From assembly GCA_023444095.1 (NCBI GenBank), contig JAEZRP010000017.1:1-35339 (forward strand): DNA of 35,339 nucleotides, written 5' to 3'. Positions 28,970 to 35,339 of this stretch are shown piece by piece. The first letter of the stretch is position 1. Each line of letters opens with the position of its first letter. Origin of the DNA: Bacillota bacterium (GTDB lineage: Bacteria; Bacillota; Clostridia; Christensenellales; Aristaeellaceae). The notes beneath the pieces are model-generated. The model was not told the DNA's origin. It did not search any database and saw nothing but the letters and a program-made list of their open reading frames with translations. The translations under genes were made by a program, and so were the position numbers.

Positions 28970-30805
28970 ATGACCACAAAAAAGAACCGTGCGCTAGGCG
29001 CATGCGGCGCGTTCTTACGCGCGCAATACAGGCCGGATGACCGGGAACATGCGGCGCGCCACCTCTCGGAAGACGTCATCTGGCGCGGGGATACCGCGCC
29101 GGAAAGCGCGCAGGGGAAGCGCGCCACGCTTGAAATGATCGAAATAAGCGCGGTCTTCTCCGCGCAGAGCTACGAAATGCAATGTCTCTCGCTCGAAGAA
29201 AGACCTCTTACGGCCGACGTCAGCCTCGTCGAGGGATCCCTCAAGCTGCACGACAGGCAGGGAAGCTGCGCAGAGGAATACCGCGTCGCGTTCACCTGTG
29301 TTGTGTCCGGAGGGGAATCCCTGATCCGCGCGGTCGAATTTCACAGGTTCCATCATATCGGCCAAGTTCGCAACCCGTCCGACATTCAACCGGAAAAGGA
29401 CCGGGAAGTCGGCATAGAGGCGCTGTACCGCCGTTCGACAACCGCAAATGCGCAATTGTCCATGATATTCGATCTGGAAACCGGGGAAGTCGTCAGATCC
29501 GCCTCGGACGTACTGCCCCGTTGGTTGCCGGACGGCGCGGGACTCTCGGAAACCATAACCTTCCTGCGGGATCAGGCGGTCTTGCCCGACGATCGCCCAT
29601 CGGTTGCGTCGATCATGGATTGCGTCAAAGGCACCCAGAAACCGGATTCCGCCAGTTGCGAATGCAGGCTGAGGGCGCCCGGGAGCGCCGTTGGTCCCCG
29701 ATGGGTCCGGCTCATGCTGACGACGGCCCGCGACGAACCGTCGCGGCGCGCCTACGCCTTCCTGGTGATGGCCGACGTGCACGAGCGGAAGCTTCAGGAG
29801 GTCCGCATGTGGGAGCAGGCCAATATGGATCCGCTCACGCGCCTGCCCAACCGGCTGTGCTTCGAACAGGCCGTGGACAGGCGGCTGGCAGCCCATGATG
29901 GCGCTCGCTTCGCGCTGGTCATCATCAACATCGATCATTTCGAGGATATCAAACGTGCGAAAGGACATAGCGGCGGAAACGACGTCCTCCGCCAAGCTGC
30001 CCAGACCATCCGCGCTTCGCTGCACGAAGGAGAATTGTGCTGTCGCCATGGCGCAGACGGCTTTGCGCTGCTCATGTCAAAAGCGGAAGACGAGAGCCTT
30101 CTCCAGGAGCGGCTGCGCATCCTGTGCGCGGCACTGCGGCGGCCCGGCGCGCCGACGGTTTCCGCCAGCATCGGTTGTGCGCTCCAGGATTCCCCACAGT
30201 GCGCCTGCGCCAGCCTGATCGAGCAGGCGGATCGGGCGATCAACAGGGCCAAAATCTGCGGCGGGAATCAATCCGTGTTGTATTCTCCGGCGATCGACGC
30301 TGCGATCAGGCGCAAGCAGATGCCGGCCTTCTCCCACGCCGGGGAACGCCGGGGCCGGGTATTCATCCGCACGTTCGGGCATTTCGATGTATTTGTCGAC
30401 GACAAGGCAGTCTTGTTCAACATCTCGAAGGCCAAGGAGCTTCTGGCGCTGCTGGTGGGCCGAAAGGGCGGTTTTGTCTCCGCCGGAGACGCCATCACGT
30501 GCCTTTGGGAAGACGAGCCTGCCGGTGCGGTACAGCTGGCCCGGTATCGGAAGACCGCCATGCACTTAAAGAACATCCTTGAAAAAAACGGGATCGGGGA
30601 AATCGTGGAGGCGATCAATGGAAAGCGAAGGGTGGTGCTCGGCTCGTTTCGCTGCGACTCCTACGACTACCTGGCCGGGACACCGGGCGCTTCCTCGATC
30701 TATAACGGCGCGTACTTGCAGGATTACAGCTGGGCGGAAACCACCATTGGAATTTTGGACGCGTGGCGCAACCGCACCCATGAGGATGCGATCGCAGGAA
30801 AATGA
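28970..30805 (+). CDS. SnoaL-like / PAS-like / degenerate GGDEF / SARP-type DNA-binding regulator
   Basis: The 611-residue cytosolic protein has a SnoaL-like N-terminal domain (about 10-140) and a PAS-like segment (about 150-285, ending FLVMADVHERKLQEV). A GGDEF domain (about 290-445: NMDPLTRLPNRLCFE, NIDHFEDIKRAKGHSGGN, VSASIGCAL, AKICGGNQ) is followed by a C-terminal OmpR/SARP winged helix (from about 463: TFGHFDVFVDD, KAKELLALLVGRKGGFVSAGDAITCLWED). The signature is GADGF at 361-365 instead of GGDEF, losing the catalytic Glu, and no RxxD inhibitory site precedes it, so it is probably a nucleotide sensor rather than a cyclase. It is divergent from the pilus operon and its likely regulator. 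ATG 28970 is preferred; a GTG at 28931 lacks a ribosome site. Confidence 0.85.
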   Translation: MTTKKNRALGACGAFLRAQYRPDDREHAARHLSEDVIWRGDTAPESAQGKRATLEMIEISAVFSAQSYEMQCLSLEERPLTADVSLVEGSLKLHDRQGSCAEEYRVAFTCVVSGGESLIRAVEFHRFHHIGQVRNPSDIQPEKDREVGIEALYRRSTTANAQLSMIFDLETGEVVRSASDVLPRWLPDGAGLSETITFLRDQAVLPDDRPSVASIMDCVKGTQKPDSASCECRLRAPGSAVGPRWVRLMLTTARDEPSRRAYAFLVMADVHERKLQEVRMWEQANMDPLTRLPNRLCFEQAVDRRLAAHDGARFALVIINIDHFEDIKRAKGHSGGNDVLRQAAQTIRASLHEGELCCRHGADGFALLMSKAEDESLLQERLRILCAALRRPGAPTVSASIGCALQDSPQCACASLIEQADRAINRAKICGGNQSVLYSPAIDAAIRRKQMPAFSHAGERRGRVFIRTFGHFDVFVDDKAVLFNISKAKELLALLVGRKGGFVSAGDAITCLWEDEPAGAVQLARYRKTAMHLKNILEKNGIGEIVEAINGKRRVVLGSFRCDSYDYLAGTPGASSIYNGAYLQDYSWAETTIGILDAWRNRTHEDAIAGK

Positions 30806-30834
30806 TTGTGACGATTGGCCCGACATAGAAAAAG

Positions 30835-30867
30835 GGCTCGGCCATTGCATCAATGACCGAGCCTTTT
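30835..30867 (+). terminator. Intrinsic terminator of the GGDEF-regulator gene
   Basis: GGCTCGG (30835-30841) pairs with CCGAGCC (30857-30863), extended by an inner ATTG/CAAT helix, and is followed by TTTTGT. Confidence 0.87.
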
Positions 30868-30890
30868 GTATAAAGGGACATTAGGTACGC

Positions 30891-30917
30891 GGGTGCATTG
30901 GGTGCATGGGGGTGCAT
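30891..30917. repeat. Three GGGTGCAT direct repeats
   Basis: GGGTGCAT occurs at 30891, 30900 and 30910 (steps of 9 and 10 bases). It lies between the regulator's terminator and the end of the AT-rich accessory genes, so it may mark an old junction; no function can be given. Confidence 0.6.
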
Positions 30918-30939
30918 CATTACACAAGGAAGCTGCAAC

Positions 30940-31137
30940 TCATGGCTTATTTTCCTGCTCGACTTTCTTCTCGGCTGTTTCCATATGCAATCCGTAAGTC
31001 GTCGGTGCGAGGCCTTTGTTACCGCCGCGCTGAGATCCCTTGAGACCGCCTGTATCAGATTTGGCTGGTGAAACATTGAGTGGAGGTAAATGTCCATCTT
31101 TAATCGTTTGGATGTTCTTATCAAGCTCGTCTGGCAT
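30940..31137 (-). CDS. Small hydrophilic protein (65 residues) downstream of the membrane protein
   Basis: The product is a basic, glycine- and lysine-rich protein (GGLKGSQRGGNKGLAPTTYG), probably disordered, with no signal peptide or helix. I do not recognise it. AGGAG lies 9 bases before the ATG, and the gene starts 4 bases after the stop of the membrane protein gene, so the two form a pair. Roles as a partner, antitoxin or immunity protein are conceivable but have no direct support. Confidence 0.6.
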   Translation of the reverse strand: MPDELDKNIQTIKDGHLPPLNVSPAKSDTGGLKGSQRGGNKGLAPTTYGLHMETAEKKVEQENKP

Positions 31138-31141
31138 ACGC

Positions 31142-31672
31142 TTATGCTCCTTTCATGATGATATTATATAGGATAATGTAGAATACAAATGCACCAGCGG
31201 AGATTGCAGCCCACAGCCATCCCCGCGAGTACAATTTCATTCTCAAATCATTTTGATCCTTATTAGTTGCATTTGCCTCGATAAAATACCGTATCACTTC
31301 GATTTTGATGATATTCGGCTCTTCTTTGAGCAAAGCTTCATTATAAAAGTGCATTGAGTTAATCGCTTGGTAATTGCGTGGGTATATTGCACGAACCATC
31401 CACGCGGTGGCCAGCCCCGAAAATATGACCGAGATAGAATATAGCAGAAAAAGGCTGCCACCTTGCAGAAATTCTCCGAAATTAGACGTGGGAAGACCGG
31501 ATATTTTGAAAAACGCGCATTGCCCAGCAACTGCGAGGAAAAATGCTGCGATAATAGGCAATGCAATATTGACTTTCGAATCAATCAGTGCCGATCTGTC
31601 TTGTTCATGAGTATATTCAGTTTTTGCTGTATCGAATAGTACGCCTACTGATTCTTCCTTGAAATTTTCCAC
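31142..31672 (-). CDS. Three-helix membrane protein of unknown function, possible defence effector
   Basis: The 176-residue protein has an N-terminal helical stretch (FDTAKTEYTHEQDRSALIDSK) and two adjacent membrane helices (VNIALPIIAAFFLAVAGQCAFF and GGSLFLLYSISVIFSGLATAWMV). A cytosolic helical part with many acidic residues follows, then a third membrane helix (WAAISAGAFVFYIILYNII). The E..R..LIDSK phrase directly before the first helix is reminiscent of two-helix effectors of cyclic-nucleotide defence systems (Pycsar-, SLATT-like), but I cannot assign it. The start is GTG at 31672 with GGAG 8 bases upstream, behind a strong promoter. It is AT-rich and next to a TIR/caspase locus. Confidence 0.7.
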   Translation of the reverse strand: MENFKEESVGVLFDTAKTEYTHEQDRSALIDSKVNIALPIIAAFFLAVAGQCAFFKISGLPTSNFGEFLQGGSLFLLYSISVIFSGLATAWMVRAIYPRNYQAINSMHFYNEALLKEEPNIIKIEVIRYFIEANATNKDQNDLRMKLYSRGWLWAAISAGAFVFYIILYNIIMKGA

Positions 31673-31693
31673 AACACCATCTCCAGTATAATA

Positions 31694-31722
31694 AGTATAT
31701 GGTAAATGTGTTGCTGTGTCAA
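31694..31722 (-). promoter_or_regulatory. Promoter of the three-helix membrane protein gene
   Basis: On the minus strand a perfect TTGACA (31717-31722) and TATACT (31694-31699) are spaced by 17 bases, about 22 bases before the GTG start. Confidence 0.8.
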
Positions 31723-31732
31723 GGTTGACTCA

Positions 31733-32015
31733 CATGTGCGCGTAAACGCGAAAACCGCGAAACCAATCCTGCGCATATATACGCGTCGAAGCCCCCGTCA
31801 TACTGGAAACGCCGTTTCCCGAATCAAACCCGGCTAAACGGCGTGCCTCCGGTAACCATCACACCCCGAACCCCCTTTTCTCCAGAAGATGCGCGATCCA
31901 TGCGCAGTGATATCCCGCGTCAAATCCCATCTATCGCGGAAGATGCCCAAGCCGCCGTTCAATCTCATCAAGGATCTCCGAAACCAGGGAAACGTCGTTG
32001 ATGTTGGCTGGGGTA
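31733..32015 (-). pseudogene. Decayed transposase remnant (IS1182/IS5-like)
   Basis: One minus-strand frame reads PANINDVSLVSEILDEIERR, LGHLPR, stop, MGFDAGYHCAWIAHLLEKRG, stop, then a degenerating tail. ANINDV and MGFDAGYH are typical of the DDE domain of IS1182/IS5-related transposases (the second D of the triad lies in GFDAGY). Two internal stops (TAG, TGA) and missing ends show it is dead. It fills much of the gap between the membrane-protein promoter and the caspase-operon promoter; the rest of 31673-32203 holds promoters and an AT-rich leader. Confidence 0.75.
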
Positions 32016-32059
32016 GTACGGAAAGTTCATTAATAATTTGTAAAACGCGTAGCGTGGCA

Positions 32060-32088
32060 TTGTAAACTTATCCCATTGGTACTATAAT
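32060..32088 (+). promoter_or_regulatory. Promoter of the caspase/TIR operon
   Basis: TTGTAA (32060-32065) and a perfect TATAAT (32083-32088) are spaced by 17 bases. The leader to the start codon at 32204 is about 110 bases and shows no clear regulator site. Confidence 0.75.
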
Positions 32089-32203
32089 ACATATAATAAC
32101 AGAATGAGACAAAATTCCGCCTTAGATTTTGCTTTTCTCTTTCGTTTGGCCGAGTATTGTTACGCGATGGTAAATTTTGTTCTCGTGCAGTCAGGAGGCA
32201 AAA

Positions 32204-33172
32204 ATGCGAAAGGCTTTATGTGTAGGAATTGATAGTTACAAATCCGTGGGGGATCTGCACGGATGTGTTAATGATGCAAATTCAGTAAAATCGGCCTTGG
32301 AACGCAATGGGGACGGCACATTGAATTTTGATGTGAAACTCATGAGTGCTACTAGTGAAGCATCATATATTACTAGGACTGAGCTAAAAGATGCCATTGA
32401 AGAGTTATTTAAGAGTGAGTCGGAAATTGCAGTTTTCTATTATGCTGGACATGGATCGATTGATGCGCTGGGCGGCTATCTGTGCACGAGCGAAATAAGT
32501 CGTCCTGATGAAGGACTTTCACTTAATGATGTTATGGGCCTTGTATCAAATTCAAGAGCGCAGAATAAAGTTATTATTCTTGATAGCTGCTGTAGTGGTG
32601 CGGTTGCTAATTCAACTGAGATGCCGAATTATTCGATATTACGTAGTAGTACAACGGTGCTTGCTGCCTGTGGAGAGTCTGAATATGCCACAGAGGAAAA
32701 CGGACATGGAGTATACACATCATTGCTAGTTGAGGCATTATATGGTGGTGCAATGAACTTGCTTGGGGAAGTTTCACCAGGGAGCATTTATGCTTATATT
32801 GATCGATCCCTTGGCGCGTGGGAACAGCGGCCAGAATTTAAGGCAAATATAAAAAGCTTTGTTTCTTTAAGAAAAAATGCACCACCAATTCAGATATCGG
32901 AATTGCGCAGGATAACAGAATTTTTTTCTTCACCATATGAGGAGTATAAGCTCGATCCAACATATGAGCCAGATAAGCACGAAGCTGATGTTAAGGATAT
33001 AAATAAGGAACACGAAGCTATTTTTTCTATTTTACAAAGATATGTTAAGCTGAATTTAGTGGTTCCGGTCGATGCTGAACATATGTATTATGCGGCAATT
33101 AATCATAAATCCTGTAAGTTGACCGCACAGGGACAACACTATTGGAATCTTGTGAAGAAAAACACAATATAG
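32204..33172 (+). CDS. Caspase-like (C14) protease, probable defence effector
   Basis: The 322-residue protein has an N-terminal caspase/metacaspase fold: MRKALCVGIDSYKSVGDLHGCVNDA, catalytic H83 in YYAGHGS, and C129 in LDSCCSG. A C-terminal helical and winged-helix-like tail follows (KEHEAIFSILQRYVKLNLV, MYYAAINHKSCKLTAQGQHYW), which I recognise as a recurrent module in defence-associated proteins. Bacterial caspase homologues are proteases switched on during infection. The ATG at 32204 follows AGGAGG; the earlier ATG at 32177 does not. The TIR gene starts 14 bases after the stop. In caspase-containing Thoeris systems a TIR-made nucleotide activates the protease, which fits this order (inference). 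Confidence 0.88.
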   Translation: MRKALCVGIDSYKSVGDLHGCVNDANSVKSALERNGDGTLNFDVKLMSATSEASYITRTELKDAIEELFKSESEIAVFYYAGHGSIDALGGYLCTSEISRPDEGLSLNDVMGLVSNSRAQNKVIILDSCCSGAVANSTEMPNYSILRSSTTVLAACGESEYATEENGHGVYTSLLVEALYGGAMNLLGEVSPGSIYAYIDRSLGAWEQRPEFKANIKSFVSLRKNAPPIQISELRRITEFFSSPYEEYKLDPTYEPDKHEADVKDINKEHEAIFSILQRYVKLNLVVPVDAEHMYYAAINHKSCKLTAQGQHYWNLVKKNTI

Positions 33173-33186
33173 GAGGTAATTAATCA

Positions 33187-33657
33187 GTGAAGGTTTTCAT
33201 TTCCCATAAAAATGAGGATTCAACTCAAGCGGTAGCATTGCGAGATGCATTCGCTAAGAACGGCGTTACATCATATCTTGATGTTCTTGACAGCAGCATT
33301 AATAGTGGAGGGAAAGCCCTTACCGATCACATTAAGGAGAATCTAAATACTTGCACCGATATAATTGTGTTAATGACGGACAATACTAAACATTCTTGGT
33401 GGGTTCCTTTTGAAATAGGAATGTCGGCGCAAGTAGATATGCCCACCGCCAGTTTTCTTAGATCTGACGTTATTTTGCCAAGCTACCTTAGTTATTGGCC
33501 TCGATTAAAAACCACAGCAGATGTCGATAAGTATGTATCGGTTCGAAAACAAATCGAGCGACAAATGCAACAACAGTATGGGCGATACGAATTAAATGAA
33601 CGACGCGGAATAGAAACTAGAGAGTTTTATGCGGCACTGAAGAAGGAACTGAGATGA
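33187..33657 (+). CDS. TIR-domain protein, predicted NAD-consuming sensor
   Basis: This 156-residue protein is essentially one TIR domain: KVFISHKNEDSTQAVALRDAF at the start, TSYLDVLDSSINSG, LTDHIKENLNTCTDIIVLMT, and SWWVPFEIGMS with E76 in the place of the NADase catalytic glutamate. TIR enzymes of prokaryotic immunity cleave NAD+ or convert it to cyclic ADP-ribose signals. The start is GTG at 33187 with GGAGG 10 bases upstream. It sits directly behind the caspase gene and before a second TIR-like gene, forming a three-gene unit. There is no membrane helix or extra sensor domain. Confidence 0.9.
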   Translation: MKVFISHKNEDSTQAVALRDAFAKNGVTSYLDVLDSSINSGGKALTDHIKENLNTCTDIIVLMTDNTKHSWWVPFEIGMSAQVDMPTASFLRSDVILPSYLSYWPRLKTTADVDKYVSVRKQIERQMQQQYGRYELNERRGIETREFYAALKKELR

Positions 33658-33720
33658 ATTGGTAAGTTCGTCGGTGGTATGGTTCTTTGAATAATATATA
33701 GTTGCTGGGAGGATACAGTA

Positions 33721-34101
33721 ATGATTAATGTTTTCATACCGCATCGTTGGAATAATAGTGATTATCTGGAAATAAGTGCACTTCTAGACCGCACGAAGTT
33801 TAGTGTAAGAGATTACTCTGTGCCAAGTAGCTCTCCGTTTGATATCATTGACCGAAGATACAATGTTGACCCGCAAATACAAAAACAAATCAAATATGCA
33901 AGCGTAGTAATATGTTCAAACCGACCAGCAAATAATTTTGGGATGGCTATGGATGAAATCAAATATGCAATTAGCATAGGAAAACCTGTGGTAGCAGTCA
34001 GAATAACTGAAAGCACTAACTCGGATATTACCGCGTTAGGCATAACAGTTATTGCAAAGAGGAAAGATTCTTTGGAAGCATGGATTTATCAAAACGCATA
34101 G
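33721..34101 (+). CDS. ThsB-like TIR protein (DUF1863-type)
   Basis: The 126-residue protein has the DUF1863/ThsB pattern: INVFIPHRWNNSDYLEISALL, then KFSVRDYSVPSSSPFD, a central IKYASVVICSNRPANN, and FGMAMDEIKYAISIGKPVVAV with a glutamate (DEIKYAI) where the family has its functional Glu. ThsB proteins recognise phage and produce NAD-derived cyclic signals in Thoeris. It lies 63 bases after the first TIR gene with an AGGA-like site upstream. Having both a classical TIR and a ThsB-like TIR next to one caspase suggests two sensor or signal arms. It is AT-rich like its neighbours. Confidence 0.82.
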   Translation: MINVFIPHRWNNSDYLEISALLDRTKFSVRDYSVPSSSPFDIIDRRYNVDPQIQKQIKYASVVICSNRPANNFGMAMDEIKYAISIGKPVVAVRITESTNSDITALGITVIAKRKDSLEAWIYQNA

Positions 34102-34148
34102 TTTGAGGCAAGCCCTGTTTACGCCTACAAAAGATGAGTCTATGTGAT

Positions 34149-34181
34149 GAGGCCGCAGGCCCGATATGAACCTGCGGCCTC
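34149..34181. terminator. Hairpin between the TIR operon and the recombinase
   Basis: A perfect 11-bp stem (34149-34159 with 34171-34181) closes an 11-base loop. Neither strand has a T run, so it is a weak terminator candidate serving the two convergent genes. Confidence 0.4.
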
Positions 34182-34191
34182 CCGCTGGGCC

Positions 34192-35339
34192 TTACCTTTC
34201 TACCACAGCCCCGTCCTTGAAAATGAAGCTCATGGTTCCGTCTTTCAGTATCCGTACCTGCTCCACCGCGCCGCACCATAGCGTTTCGTTGAACGTCCTG
34301 ATCGGCCCTTGCTCGCGCAGCATATAAAGATATCCCTTGAGCTTGCCGCGCTTGGCGGTGAGGGCATCCCGGCGCGCCTCAACATCGGCGATACGCCGCT
34401 GGGCTTCGTGATATCGGGCTTCATACTCGTCATATTGCCGCTGATACTCGGCCTGATCGATTGCCATATGCGCATTGACGCTGATGTGGCGTTGCATAAG
34501 CTCCGTGATGATCTCCAGTTCCATGCGAGGCTCGCCCAGCCGCTCCGACAGCCCGGAGACATCGCAGCGTTCCCTCAGGGTATCTTCGCAGATTTGGATG
34601 ATCTCGTCTTTGCGGTCGATAACTTGATTAAAGGCCCGCACAAAGGCATCCTGTATGGTTTCGTTGCGTAGGGCAGGTGTGGAGCAGGCAACGCGCCGCT
34701 TATGCTTTGCGTTGCATTTCCACACGGTATGCGAATGCCACACCTTGCTGCCGTACAACTCGCCGCACTCGTCGCAGTATATGCGGCCAGAGAAGCAATG
34801 CGGCGTGTAGTTCCTGCGGCCCTGTTGCTTCCGGCGCTTCAATTCGACCTGAACCGCGTCAAATACCTCAGGCTCTATGATGGCCGGGTGGCTGCCCTCC
34901 ACATAGTATTGTGGTACTTCGCCCTCGTTTGCCTTCATTTTCTTGGTCAGGAAGTCTGTGCAAAAGGTCTTTTGCAGGAGGGCATCGCCCTTATACTTTT
35001 CGTTGGTAAGGATGCTCTCCACAGTATTGGGCCGCCAGTTCACCTTGCCACCCGGCGTTGGGATGCCTCGCTCCGTCAGGTGGCGCGCGATGTAAGCGGG
35101 CGACTTCCCTTCGAGGAACATGCGGTAAATGTCCTTCACGATGACCGCTTCCTCGGGCACGATCTCCGGCAGGCCGTCCGCGCCTTTGCGGTATCCAAGG
35201 AAGTGCTTATAAGGCAGGTTCACCTTGCCGTCCGCCATCTTTTTGCGCTTGCCCCAGGTCACGTTCTCGGAGATGGAGCGGCTTTCCTCTTGGGCGAGGC
35301 TGGACATGATGGTAATGAGCAGCTCACCCTTGGAATCCA
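34192..35339 (-). CDS. Large serine recombinase, partial (5' end beyond the window)
   Basis: The frame is open to the right edge, where it reads DSKGELLITIMSSLAQEESRS, the end of the resolvase catalytic domain. The N-terminal part with the catalytic serine lies outside. After it come the recombinase domain (LPYKHFLGYRKG, AYIARHLTERGIPTPGGKVNWRPNTVESILTNEKYKGD), a zinc ribbon (CDECGELYGSKVW, CNAKHKRRVAC), and a long coiled coil before a beta-rich tail. Such enzymes integrate and excise phages and Tn4451-like elements. It points away from the window, so the element most likely extends to the right, and the TIR/caspase genes may be cargo or neighbours. Confidence 0.93.
   Translation of the reverse strand, partial: DSKGELLITIMSSLAQEESRSISENVTWGKRKKMADGKVNLPYKHFLGYRKGADGLPEIVPEEAVIVKDIYRMFLEGKSPAYIARHLTERGIPTPGGKVNWRPNTVESILTNEKYKGDALLQKTFCTDFLTKKMKANEGEVPQYYVEGSHPAIIEPEVFDAVQVELKRRKQQGRRNYTPHCFSGRIYCDECGELYGSKVWHSHTVWKCNAKHKRRVACSTPALRNETIQDAFVRAFNQVIDRKDEIIQICEDTLRERCDVSGLSERLGEPRMELEIITELMQRHISVNAHMAIDQAEYQRQYDEYEARYHEAQRRIADVEARRDALTAKRGKLKGYLYMLREQGPIRTFNETLWCGAVEQVRILKDGTMSFIFKDGAVVER

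Noticed and set aside
28723..29127. 134-residue minus-strand open frame covering the divergent promoter region
   Set aside because: It would run through the phased repeats and the regulator's start, has no ribosome site, and its translation lacks domain features.
29015..30049. 344-residue minus-strand open frame opposite the GGDEF regulator
   Set aside because: Shadow frame; the plus-strand frame has the GGDEF and winged-helix motifs and a promoter.
28970..30805. Calling this protein an active diguanylate cyclase that feeds the riboswitch
   Set aside because: The signature GADGF lacks the catalytic glutamate, so cyclase activity is unlikely; I call it a probable sensor instead.

Overview
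The window reads as a chromosomal segment of a fairly GC-rich, low-GC-lineage Gram-positive (Bacillota, probably Clostridia). Signs of this are strong AGGAGG-type ribosome binding sites with occasional GTG/TTG starts, sortase-anchored pili with LPXTG-like signals, an ECF sigma/anti-sigma pair, a Ku/LigD end-joining system and a c-di-GMP-I riboswitch. I cannot place it to genus from sequence alone. Most of the window has heavy codon bias, so many long antisense open frames are shadows. Two stretches (about 0.2-0.7 kb and 31.1-34.1 kb) are visibly AT-rich and look acquired.

Left part (1-4.4 kb): a tRNA-Leu(GAG) with a consensus promoter and a terminator; a small nucleoside 2-deoxyribosyltransferase-like gene; an IS5-type transposase remnant; a membrane protein on the minus strand; then a plus-strand redox-flavoured cluster (DUF815-type AAA ATPase, CPDC glutaredoxin-like protein, free methionine-R-sulfoxide reductase) ending at a strong terminator shared with the convergent gene. 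4.4-8.8 kb (minus) is one giant secreted protein: signal peptide, AEPT linker, leucine-rich repeats and about twelve bacterial Ig-like (Big2) domains arranged partly as three-domain super-repeats. 9.2-12.0 kb holds a DUF362/ferredoxin protein, a MerR regulator and a uroporphyrinogen-decarboxylase-like protein.

12.2-16.0 kb (minus) is a non-homologous end-joining locus: small protein, DUF3892-like protein, internal terminator, Ku, and LigD with phosphoesterase-ligase-polymerase order. 16.2-18.3 kb (plus) is an ECF sigma factor, its membrane anti-sigma partner, a small secreted protein and a 64-residue protein.

18.4-28.5 kb (minus) is a complete sortase-pilus operon: DivIVA-like coiled-coil protein, signal peptidase I, a 1604-residue tip-type adhesin carrying a C39-like cysteine peptidase domain, major pilin, class C sortase, minor pilin and a second sortase. 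Its leader contains a c-di-GMP-I (GEMM) riboswitch whose 3' strand overlaps an intrinsic terminator, arranged as an ON switch. Upstream of that are four perfectly 11-bp-phased RGAACR repeats. The divergent gene encodes a SnoaL-like/PAS-like/degenerate GGDEF/OmpR-SARP-type DNA-binding protein. This looks like a self-contained c-di-GMP-linked pilus control module.

30.9-34.1 kb is an AT-rich accessory island: a three-helix membrane protein with a 65-residue partner, a decayed transposase, and an operon of a caspase-like protease, a TIR protein and a ThsB-like (DUF1863-type) TIR protein. It resembles a Thoeris-type anti-phage system that uses a caspase effector. The right edge cuts through a large serine recombinase, which suggests a mobile element.
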